51,942 nt of DNA from Frankiales bacterium (GTDB lineage Bacteria; Actinomycetota; Actinomycetes; Mycobacteriales; Geodermatophilaceae): contig JAODNJ010000321.1 in assembly GCA_025465155.1 (NCBI GenBank), positions 1-51,942 on the forward strand, in the 5' to 3' direction. Position 1 is the first letter of the stretch. Every line of letters begins with the position of its first letter. A program made the translations under genes and the position numbers. The notes beneath the pieces are model-generated. The model did not search any database, was not told where the DNA came from, and saw only the letters and a program-made list of their open reading frames with translations. Of the stretch, positions 16,172 to 22,763 are shown piece by piece.

Positions 16172-17305
16172 TCAGGCTGGGCCGAACCGCACCACCGGCT
16201 TGACCGCGGTGCCGTCCACCATCGCGGACAGGGCGTCGTTGATGTCCTCCGCTGGCCACACGCTCAGCAGCGCGTCGACCGGGAACCGGCCGTCGCGCCA
16301 CAGCTCGAGCAGGCGCGGAATGAAGACCTGCGGCACGGCGTCGCCCTCGACCAGCCCGCAGACCCGGCGGCCGACGATCAGGTCGCGCAGCGGTACGGCG
16401 AGTTCGGCGCCGGTCTGCCCCGCGGCGACCAGGCCCACCGTGCCGGTGCTGTGCAGCGCCTCGACGGCGCTGCGGACGACCTCGGGGCGCCCGGACGTGT
16501 CGAGGGCCCAGTCGAAGCCGTCGGCCAGGATCGCGCGGAGGGCGCCGGAGGCCACCTCGGCGGGGGTGAGTGCATGGGTGGCCCCGAGCTGCAGGGCCAG
16601 CTCGCGACGCCGCTCGACCGGGTCGACGGCCACGACGGTGCCGCCGCCGGCCACCGCCGCGGCCATCACGGCGCTCATCCCCACGGCACCCGCGCCGAAC
16701 ACCACCAGCGACTGGCCGGGCCGCATCCCGAACGTGGTGAGGACGGCACCGGCGCCGGTCTGCACCCCGCAGCCGAACGGCGCGGCGACCGACGTCGGCG
16801 CCCAGTCCGGCAGCCGCACCAGGTTGCGCGGCGTGGTCAGCGCATGGTCGGCGAACGACGACTGACCGAAGAAGCCGGCGGTGACGTGTTCGCCCGACGC
16901 GCGCCTGACCCGTGGCTCCTGCTCGCGGCCCCCGCCGAAGCCGCTGTTGAGAGTGCGGAAGGAGTGGCAGTAGGCCGGCCGGCCGGTCAGGCAGGGCCGG
17001 CACGAGCCGCACGACGCGAAGGACATGACGACGCGGTCCCCGACGTCGAACCCGGCGACGCCCTCGCCGGTCGCGGCGACGACACCGGCGCCCTCGTGGC
17101 CGGCGATCAGCGGGAACGGAGAGGGCCGGCTGCCGTTCACCCAGGCGATGTCGGTGTGACACACGCCCACGGCCTCCACGCGCACGAGCACCTCGCCGGA
17201 GCGCAGCCCGTCCAGGGTCAGGGTCTCCCGCACCAGCGGCGGGCCGCCCACGTCGGCCACCCAGGCGTCGATCAGCGCGGGCCCTCCCGCGGGCGGAGGG
17301 GTCAC
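16172..17305 (-). CDS. Zinc-dependent alcohol dehydrogenase, aryl/benzyl alcohol type
   Basis: 377 residues, GTG start (no good ribosome site, 12 nt after the ferredoxin gene). Catalytic zinc ligands C49 (VCHTD) and H70/E71 (GHEG), and structural zinc cysteines 99, 102, 105 and 113 are present; the Rossmann motif is VFGAGAVG. The layout and the FGCGVQTGAG segment match class III-like and aryl-alcohol dehydrogenases such as XylB. As the last gene of a P450-ferredoxin-ADH operon, it probably oxidises the alcohol produced by the P450. Confidence 0.9.
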   Translation of the reverse strand: MTPPPAGGPALIDAWVADVGGPPLVRETLTLDGLRSGEVLVRVEAVGVCHTDIAWVNGSRPSPFPLIAGHEGAGVVAATGEGVAGFDVGDRVVMSFASCGSCRPCLTGRPAYCHSFRTLNSGFGGGREQEPRVRRASGEHVTAGFFGQSSFADHALTTPRNLVRLPDWAPTSVAAPFGCGVQTGAGAVLTTFGMRPGQSLVVFGAGAVGMSAVMAAAVAGGGTVVAVDPVERRRELALQLGATHALTPAEVASGALRAILADGFDWALDTSGRPEVVRSAVEALHSTGTVGLVAAGQTGAELAVPLRDLIVGRRVCGLVEGDAVPQVFIPRLLELWRDGRFPVDALLSVWPAEDINDALSAMVDGTAVKPVVRFGPA

Positions 17306-17317
17306 GTGGGCGACCGG

Positions 17318-17527
17318 TCAGGCATCGGCGCCGTCGGACAGCACCAGGATGGCCTGGGTCGGGCAGTGGTCCGCGGCGTCCCGGAGGGCGTCCAGCAGGT
17401 CGGGAGGCACGTCGCCGACCAACGGGGTCGAGATGCCGTCGTCATCGAGCTCGAAGAGCTCGGGCGCCAGCGCGTTGCACTGGGAGTAGCCCTCGCACCG
17501 TTCCCGGTCCACCCGTGCCCGGATCAC
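17318..17527 (-). CDS. [3Fe-4S] ferredoxin of P450 type
   Basis: 69 residues, GTG start overlapping the P450 stop (GTGA). Cluster ligands are C11, C17 and C55-P56, spaced C-x5-C-x37-CP, with Y14 at the place where a fourth Cys would sit. This pattern is typical of single-cluster [3Fe-4S] ferredoxins that feed actinobacterial P450s. It is the only ferredoxin gene in the window, and no reductase gene is present. It may therefore serve several P450s and depend on a distant reductase. Confidence 0.9.
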   Translation of the reverse strand: MIRARVDRERCEGYSQCNALAPELFELDDDGISTPLVGDVPPDLLDALRDAADHCPTQAILVLSDGADA

Positions 17528-18738
17528 GGGACGTCCCAGACGACGGGCAGGGCCCGGGGGCCCCGGACCAGTGCGGTGCGCATCTCGATCGTCGCCCCCG
17601 GAGCCAGCCGGTAGTCCGGCACCCGGGCGAGCAGCTCCTCGGCGACGATGCGCATCTCCAGCCGCGCGAGGTGCTCACCGATGCACCGGTGCCGGCCGAA
17701 CCCGAAGGCGATGTGCGGTGGCCGGTCGGTGCGGTCGGCGTCGAAGACCTCCGGATCGGGGAACCGGCGGGGGTCGTGGTTCGCCGACCCGTACATCAGC
17801 AGCACCTTGTCGCCGGGCTGCAGCTCGGTGCCGGAGACCTCGACGTCCTCGGTCACCGTGCGGGCCAGCCCGAAGACGGGGGACTCGAAGCGCAACGACT
17901 CCTCGATCGCCCGGCCGAGCAGCTCCGGGTCGGAGCGCACGCGGGTACGGAGGTCCGGGTTCTCCATCAGGTGGCGGAGCATGCTGCCGATGCCCGCGAC
18001 CGTGGTGTCGTGGCCGGCCACCAGGATCAGCTGCGCCATGCCGTACCGGATGACGTCGGAGAACTCCGCCTCCTCGGAGGTGGCCTGCGCGATCGTCGTC
18101 AGCAGGTCGTCGCGCGGCTCGGACTTGCGCTGCTCGACCTCCGCGACCAGGAAGTCGTAGAGCTTTGCCGCATAGTGCGCGCGGGTCTCGGTGTCACCGA
18201 CGTGGGACGCGGACTCCATGCCGTCGACCCACTCCATGAAGTCGGTCCACTTGTCGCGGTCGAGCCCGAGCAGGAGCGCGATGACGATGCACGGGACCGG
18301 CCCGGCGATCTCCTCGATGAGGTCGGCCTGCCCGCGGCCGGCGAAGGCCTCGACCCGGTCGATGACGACCTCGCGGATCGCCGGCCCGAGCGCGGCGACG
18401 GCCGTCGGGGTGAAGAACGGCTGCAGCGCGCGGCGGTAATGCTTGTGCTCCGGCGGGTCGGTGGTCAACGGGACGGACCCGACGGGAAGTCCCAGGGCCG
18501 GCACCGTGACGCCCTGCCGGGTGGTGAAGTGCTCGTGGTCGTTGGCGGCACGGGTCACGTCAGCGAACCGCGACAGCGCCCAGAAACCGCCGTGACCTGA
18601 CCCGTGCAGCACCGGGCAGCGTTCTCGCTCGGTCGACAGCAGTCCGTAGATGTCCTGCGCGGCGAGCGGATCGGTGTGGTCGAAGTCGAGCGGACACGAA
18701 TCGACAGGGACATCCGTGGCCGTTGTGGGATCCGCCAT
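17524..18738 (-). CDS. Cytochrome P450
   Basis: 404 residues. The I-helix motif AGHDTT is at 241-246, ExxR is E280/R283, and the heme loop FGFGRHRCIG has thiolate C352. It resembles soluble actinobacterial P450s that hydroxylate terpenes, steroids or aromatics. It leads a three-gene operon with its ferredoxin and a zinc alcohol dehydrogenase. The ATG at 18738 has no Shine-Dalgarno sequence, and a -10-like element ends less than 15 nt upstream, suggesting a leaderless mRNA. Confidence 0.94.
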   Translation of the reverse strand: MADPTTATDVPVDSCPLDFDHTDPLAAQDIYGLLSTERERCPVLHGSGHGGFWALSRFADVTRAANDHEHFTTRQGVTVPALGLPVGSVPLTTDPPEHKHYRRALQPFFTPTAVAALGPAIREVVIDRVEAFAGRGQADLIEEIAGPVPCIVIALLLGLDRDKWTDFMEWVDGMESASHVGDTETRAHYAAKLYDFLVAEVEQRKSEPRDDLLTTIAQATSEEAEFSDVIRYGMAQLILVAGHDTTVAGIGSMLRHLMENPDLRTRVRSDPELLGRAIEESLRFESPVFGLARTVTEDVEVSGTELQPGDKVLLMYGSANHDPRRFPDPEVFDADRTDRPPHIAFGFGRHRCIGEHLARLEMRIVAEELLARVPDYRLAPGATIEMRTALVRGPRALPVVWDVP

Positions 18739-18747
18739 GCGCGCACT

Positions 18748-18762
18748 TTATAGGATATGTCA
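18748..18762. promoter_or_regulatory. Divergent promoter/operator with TATAGGATAT
   Basis: TTTATAGGATATGTCA contains the 10-mer TATAGGATAT (18749-18758), identical to that at 6116-6125. Plus strand: TAGGAT (18751-18756) as -10 for the SDR, about 63 nt before its start. Minus strand: TATCCT or TATAAA as -10 for the P450, with the ATG 8-14 nt downstream. It may also be the site of a shared regulator. Confidence 0.55.
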
Positions 18763-18818
18763 CGCTGCGAGTGGTCGCCGGGCCGTCTGCCGGCGCGGAT
18801 CCCAGTGACAGGAGAGTC

Positions 18819-19520
18819 ATGACGCGTCGGGCAGTGGTGGCGGGGGGCGCCGGGGACGTCGGGCGGCTGGTGGCGGCCGGGCTGTCGGCCGAGGGGTACG
18901 AGGTGCACCTGCTGGACCGGGCGGACAGCCTCCAGGACGTCGCCGACGAGATCGGCGCCGTGGCGCACCGGTGCGACGCGACGGACTACGAGTCGCTGGT
19001 GGCGGCGACCGCCGATCTGGACTCCGTGGACGTGCTGGTGAACGCGGTAGGTGCCTGGCCCAGGGCGACCATCGACGAGCTGCGCCCGGAGGAGTGGGAG
19101 CAGGTGCTGCGGGTGAACCTCGGCGCCCCGATGCTCACCACGAAGGCGCTGCTGTCAGCGTTGCGCCGGGCCGGGGGAGCGGTCGTGAACGTCTCCTCCA
19201 CGACGGCGCTCCGGGGCGCTCCCGGCATGGTCGCCTACTCCTCGGCGAAAGCGGGCCTGATCGGCCTGACCCGTTCGCTGGCCGCGGCGCTGGGCCCCGA
19301 CGGCGTGCGCGTCAACCTGGTGTTCCCAGGTGTCCTGGTCACCGACAGCAATGGCGATCTGCCGGCGCAGCCCTTCGAGCGCGCCCGCGCGGAACGGGCG
19401 CTGCGCCGCGACGGCTACGCCTCGGACATCGTCGGTGCGGTGCTGTTCTTCGCCTCCGACGCGGCCGGCTTCGTGACCGGGCAGTCGCTGGTGGTCGACG
19501 GCGGCCAGCTGTTCGCCTGA
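18819..19520 (+). CDS. SDR family oxidoreductase
   Basis: 233 residues from the ATG at 18819, with GGAGAG just upstream. It is a short classical SDR with an altered cofactor loop, AGGAGDVG instead of TGxxxGxG. An aspartate follows the second strand (LLDRAD), NAVG replaces NNAG, and the catalytic set is in VSSTTALRG and YSSAKAG. The C-terminal FFASDAAGFVTGQSLVVDGG segment is intact. It lies divergent to the P450 operon and just upstream of a ketosteroid-dehydrogenase-like flavoprotein, which suggests oxidation of a ring hydroxyl before desaturation. Substrate unknown. Confidence 0.88.
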   Translation: MTRRAVVAGGAGDVGRLVAAGLSAEGYEVHLLDRADSLQDVADEIGAVAHRCDATDYESLVAATADLDSVDVLVNAVGAWPRATIDELRPEEWEQVLRVNLGAPMLTTKALLSALRRAGGAVVNVSSTTALRGAPGMVAYSSAKAGLIGLTRSLAAALGPDGVRVNLVFPGVLVTDSNGDLPAQPFERARAERALRRDGYASDIVGAVLFFASDAAGFVTGQSLVVDGGQLFA

Positions 19521-19551
19521 TGGCGGCGGAGCAGATCGGCGGCGCCCGGGC

Positions 19552-21165
19552 ATGAGGCACCTCGGGGCGGATCCGGTCACGGATGCGTACGACGTCGTCG
19601 TCGTCGGTTCCGGGGCCGCGGCGCTGATGGCGGCGGCAACGGCCGCGCACCGGGGCCAGGCCGTCCTGGTGCTCGAGAAATCCGCCCTGGTCGGCGGGAC
19701 GTCGTCGATCTCCGCGGGCACCGTCTGGGTGCCCTGCAACCCCTACCAGGCCGAGCTCGGTCTGGCCGACGACGCGCACGACGCCCTCCGGTACCTCGTC
19801 GCCGTCGCACACGGCCGCGGGGACCCCGACGTGCTGACCGCGCTCGTGAGCTCCGGCGGCGAGATGCTGCACTTCGCCCGCGACCACTGCGGCCTGGTCT
19901 TCGACGCGGTGGCCGACTACCCCGACTACCGGCCCGGGCTGCCGGGCGCCGCGACCGGAGGGCGGTCGCTGCAGCCGCGCCTGTTCGACGTCGGTGCGCT
20001 GGGCGACGTCGCGCCGTTCCTGCGCCGTGATCCGGTCCCGCCATACACGATGGCCGAGTTCAAGGCGTGGGGGTCGTGGAACGAGTTCCCGTGGGCAGAG
20101 CCGGAGCGGCGCGCGGAGCAGGGCTGGGTGGCCCGCGGGGGAGCGCTGGTCGCTCCGCTGCTGGCCGCCTGCCTCGACCGCGGGGTGCAGCTGGCGGTGC
20201 AGGCCCCGGTCGAGGGGCTCGTCGTCTCCGGCCCGGCGGTGGCCGGCGTGCGGGTCGGGGGCCGCACGATCGCTGCGCGCTCCGGAGTCGTCCTGGCCTG
20301 CGGCGGCTTCGAGTGGGACGCGGACATGGTGGAGCGGCACCTCGCCGGCCGGCTGCGCTGGCGCTGCAGCCCTCCGGCCAACACCGGGGACGGTCACCGG
20401 ATGGCCCGTGCGGCCGGGGCCGAGCTCCGGAATCTGGACCAGGCGTGGTGGGCGCCCATGGCGGTGATCGGCGACCGGCGGGACGGCCGTCCCGTCGGTC
20501 GGCTGATCCGGACCGAGCGGCAGGGGCCCGGCTCGATCATGGTCGATCCCACCGGGCGGCGGTTCGCCGACGAGTCCCAGAACTACAACTCGCTGGTCCG
20601 CGCGTACCACGCCACGGCCGAGGCCGACCCCGCGCGCTGCCGGGCCATGTTCGTCGTCTTCGACCAGCGGTTTCTCGATCGGTTCGGCTTCCTCAGCCAC
20701 CGCTCCGGACGTGACCTGCCGCCGTGGCTGACCCGCGCGGCATCGCCCGGCGAGCTCGCCGAAGCGCTCGGGATCGACCCGGCCGGGCTGGCCGCGACGC
20801 TGGACCGGTTCAACCGGTTCGCCCGGGACGGCGCGGATCGGGACTTCGGCCGCGGTGACGACGTCTACGACAGGTACGGCGGCGATCCGGCCAACCCGTA
20901 TCCGAACCCCTGTCTGGCCCCGGTGGACACCGGCCCGTACTACGGCATGCCCCTGCAACCCGGGGCCTTCGGAACGAGCGGCGGCGTGGTCACGGACGGC
21001 CGGGGCCGGGCGCTCGACGCCGACGGCGAGGTCGTGCCGGGGCTGTTCGCCGCCGGCAATACGTCCTCGCATCCCGTCGCCGCGGGTTACCCGGGGGCCG
21101 GCGGCACGCTGGGGCCGGCCCTCACCATGGCCTATCTGGCCGGCCGGACGGTGACGGCCCGATGA
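19552..21165 (+). CDS. FAD-dependent dehydrogenase, 3-ketosteroid delta1-dehydrogenase-like
   Basis: 537 residues, a normal length for KstD-type enzymes. It has an N-terminal FAD-binding motif GSGAAA (19-24), E43 at the end of the second strand, and GGTSSISAGTVW as in fumarate-reductase/KstD flavoproteins. The C-terminal AGNTSSHPVAAGYPGAGGTLGPALT block keeps Y513 and G517, equivalent to the Tyr/Gly that bind the 3-keto group and protonate in KstD1, and YPDY is also conserved. Delta1-dehydrogenation of a 3-keto ring is therefore plausible, on a steroid or another alicyclic ketone. It is linked to the upstream SDR by a tiny overlapping frame. Confidence 0.85.
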   Translation: MRHLGADPVTDAYDVVVVGSGAAALMAAATAAHRGQAVLVLEKSALVGGTSSISAGTVWVPCNPYQAELGLADDAHDALRYLVAVAHGRGDPDVLTALVSSGGEMLHFARDHCGLVFDAVADYPDYRPGLPGAATGGRSLQPRLFDVGALGDVAPFLRRDPVPPYTMAEFKAWGSWNEFPWAEPERRAEQGWVARGGALVAPLLAACLDRGVQLAVQAPVEGLVVSGPAVAGVRVGGRTIAARSGVVLACGGFEWDADMVERHLAGRLRWRCSPPANTGDGHRMARAAGAELRNLDQAWWAPMAVIGDRRDGRPVGRLIRTERQGPGSIMVDPTGRRFADESQNYNSLVRAYHATAEADPARCRAMFVVFDQRFLDRFGFLSHRSGRDLPPWLTRAASPGELAEALGIDPAGLAATLDRFNRFARDGADRDFGRGDDVYDRYGGDPANPYPNPCLAPVDTGPYYGMPLQPGAFGTSGGVVTDGRGRALDADGEVVPGLFAAGNTSSHPVAAGYPGAGGTLGPALTMAYLAGRTVTAR

Positions 21166-21237
21166 CCGTCGGAACCGGGCGGGCGAATCGATACCCAACG
21201 GTCCGCGGCGACACGGGGACGGTGTCCTAGTCGTTAC

Positions 21238-21268
21238 TTGACGACGAGCAGCCTGTAACACATATTCT
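21238..21268 (+). promoter_or_regulatory. Promoter of the transporter operon
   Basis: TTGACG (21238-21243) is one base off the -35 consensus. Downstream lies CATATT (spacer 17) or TATTCT (21263-21268, spacer 19) in an A+T island. A dyad, GTTAC (21233-21237)/GTAAC (21255-21259), spans the spacer and may be an operator. The predicted transcript has a leader of about 155 nt before the lipoprotein gene. The rest of 21166-21432 holds no gene. Confidence 0.55.
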
Positions 21269-21283
21269 ACATTCCCGAGAAGC

Positions 21284-21348
21284 CAGCACAGTGCCGTGTA
21301 GGCCTGCCCGCTGTGCTGCTCGAGCCCCGATCGGGGTCTCCCCACAGC
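21284..21348 (+). promoter_or_regulatory. Structured leader with competing hairpins
   Basis: CAGCACAG (21284-21291) can pair with CTGTGCTG (21311-21318). The overlapping GCTGTG (21310-21315) can instead pair with CACAGC (21343-21348), enclosing the perfect palindrome CCCCGATCGGGG (21325-21336). The two main stems exclude each other. It may be an attenuator or ligand-sensing leader; no known riboswitch class was recognised. Confidence 0.4.
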
Positions 21349-21432
21349 AGTCCAGCAGCAGGTCGCCAGTCGCTCGGTTCCGATCGGGCCGGCTTCCCGC
21401 GGTGGACGTCCGTACGACGGAGGTAGTCCAGG

Positions 21433-22689
21433 ATGAAACGGCTCATCGCTGCAGGGAGCGCGCTGGCGCTGGCGCTGCTGGTCAGCGCCTGCAACAGCGG
21501 ATCGACGAGCAGTGCCTCGTCGAGCAGCAGTTCGTCGAGCGGTTCCGGCTCGGTGCTGGGCACGCCCGCGAAGGCGGCCAGCGGCTCGCCGATCAACGTC
21601 TTCTTCTTCAACGAGGAGGGGGCGTCGGCGGCGGCGAGCTCGCCGGAGAGCTTCCAGGCGGCGGAGGCGGCCACCGACTACGTCAACAAGAACCTCGGCG
21701 GCGTGAACGGCCGGCCGCTGGCGCTCACCCACTGCGCCACGCTCGGCACCCCCGACAGCGTCACCAACTGCGCCAACAAGGCCGTCGACGCCAAGCCCGA
21801 CGTCGTGGTGAAGGGCGTGGAGGTCCAGAGCGCGAACGCCGTCCCGATCATCACCGGCGCCGGCATCCCCTACGTGACCCTGAACGCCGGGGCGCCCGCG
21901 GAGCTGAAGACCCCCACGTCCTACGTCCTGTCGGCCGGCTTCGCCTCGCAGTTCGCGCCCGTCGTGCCCTACATGAAGTCGAAGCAGTACAAGAGCCTCG
22001 GCGTCATCTACACCAACGTCACGTCGCTGAGCACGGCCCTGGACGGCACCGTCTCCAAGGCGATCAAGGCCGCCGGCCTGTCCTACACCTCCGCGCCGGT
22101 CGACATCACGACCGGTGACCTCACCCCCGCCTACAGCGCGCTGGTGGCGAAGAAGGTCGACGCGATCATGGTGGTGACCAGCGCCGGGCAGTGCGCCGCC
22201 GCGCTGAAGGCCCGCTCGTCGCTCAGCGACACCACGCCGCTGCTCATGTCGAGCAGTTGCAACGTGGCCAGCGTGCTGAACACCGTCCCGGCGACGGTGA
22301 CCAACGGCGCGGTCTTCGCCTTCCTCGACACCTCGGCCGTGCCGAGTGACGCCGACACCAAGATCTACCTGGCGGCCATGAAGCAGTACCAGCCGTCGGC
22401 CAACGTCGGGTCGTTCGCGCCCACGTCGTTCGAGGCGATCGTGGACCTCCAGCGAGCACTGCTGACAGTGAAGGACCCCAAGACGCTGAACGCCCAGTCC
22501 ATCTCCGACACGGTGGGGGCCACGAAGAGCGTCAAGCTCTTCATGGGCGGCGGCCAGACGTTCTCCTGCGGGGAAACGCTCTTCGCGGCCTCGCCGTCGG
22601 TGTGCACGGGCGCGGCCTTCCTGGTCTCGTACAACGCGGGCACCTACAAGCTGATCAAGGGCTACGACGCCTCGACCATCCTCAACTGA
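21433..22689 (+). CDS. ABC transporter substrate-binding lipoprotein (Liv type)
   Basis: 418 residues with GGAGG nine bases upstream of the ATG. A lipoprotein signal peptide ends in LVSAC with C20 as the lipid-anchored residue. A flexible linker of about 25 Ser/Gly residues follows, and then a type I periplasmic-binding domain (peripla_BP_6) similar to LivJ/LivK. Despite the branched-chain amino acid name, such proteins often bind aromatic acids, amides or other small acids. It leads an operon with permease and ATPases and is followed by aromatic catabolic genes, so it probably captures the pathway substrate at the cell surface. Confidence 0.92.
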   Translation: MKRLIAAGSALALALLVSACNSGSTSSASSSSSSSSGSGSVLGTPAKAASGSPINVFFFNEEGASAAASSPESFQAAEAATDYVNKNLGGVNGRPLALTHCATLGTPDSVTNCANKAVDAKPDVVVKGVEVQSANAVPIITGAGIPYVTLNAGAPAELKTPTSYVLSAGFASQFAPVVPYMKSKQYKSLGVIYTNVTSLSTALDGTVSKAIKAAGLSYTSAPVDITTGDLTPAYSALVAKKVDAIMVVTSAGQCAAALKARSSLSDTTPLLMSSSCNVASVLNTVPATVTNGAVFAFLDTSAVPSDADTKIYLAAMKQYQPSANVGSFAPTSFEAIVDLQRALLTVKDPKTLNAQSISDTVGATKSVKLFMGGGQTFSCGETLFAASPSVCTGAAFLVSYNAGTYKLIKGYDASTILN

Positions 22690-22763
22690 GGACGGGCGAC
22701 GGGGTCGAGTAGCAAGGTGGCGTACGTGCCGACCGCAACGGTGCAACACGGAAGTGAGTTGTC

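Noticed and set aside
21166-21432. A short gene in the leader region before the lipoprotein
   Set aside because: No frame with a plausible start, ribosome site and codon bias was found. The region is better explained by a promoter and RNA structure.
19339-22749. A 1136-codon open frame on the minus strand
   Set aside because: It lies opposite the SDR, the KstD-like gene and the lipoprotein gene and crosses their promoter region. Its composition is Arg/Gly/His-rich and low-complexity, typical of a shadow frame in G+C-rich DNA.
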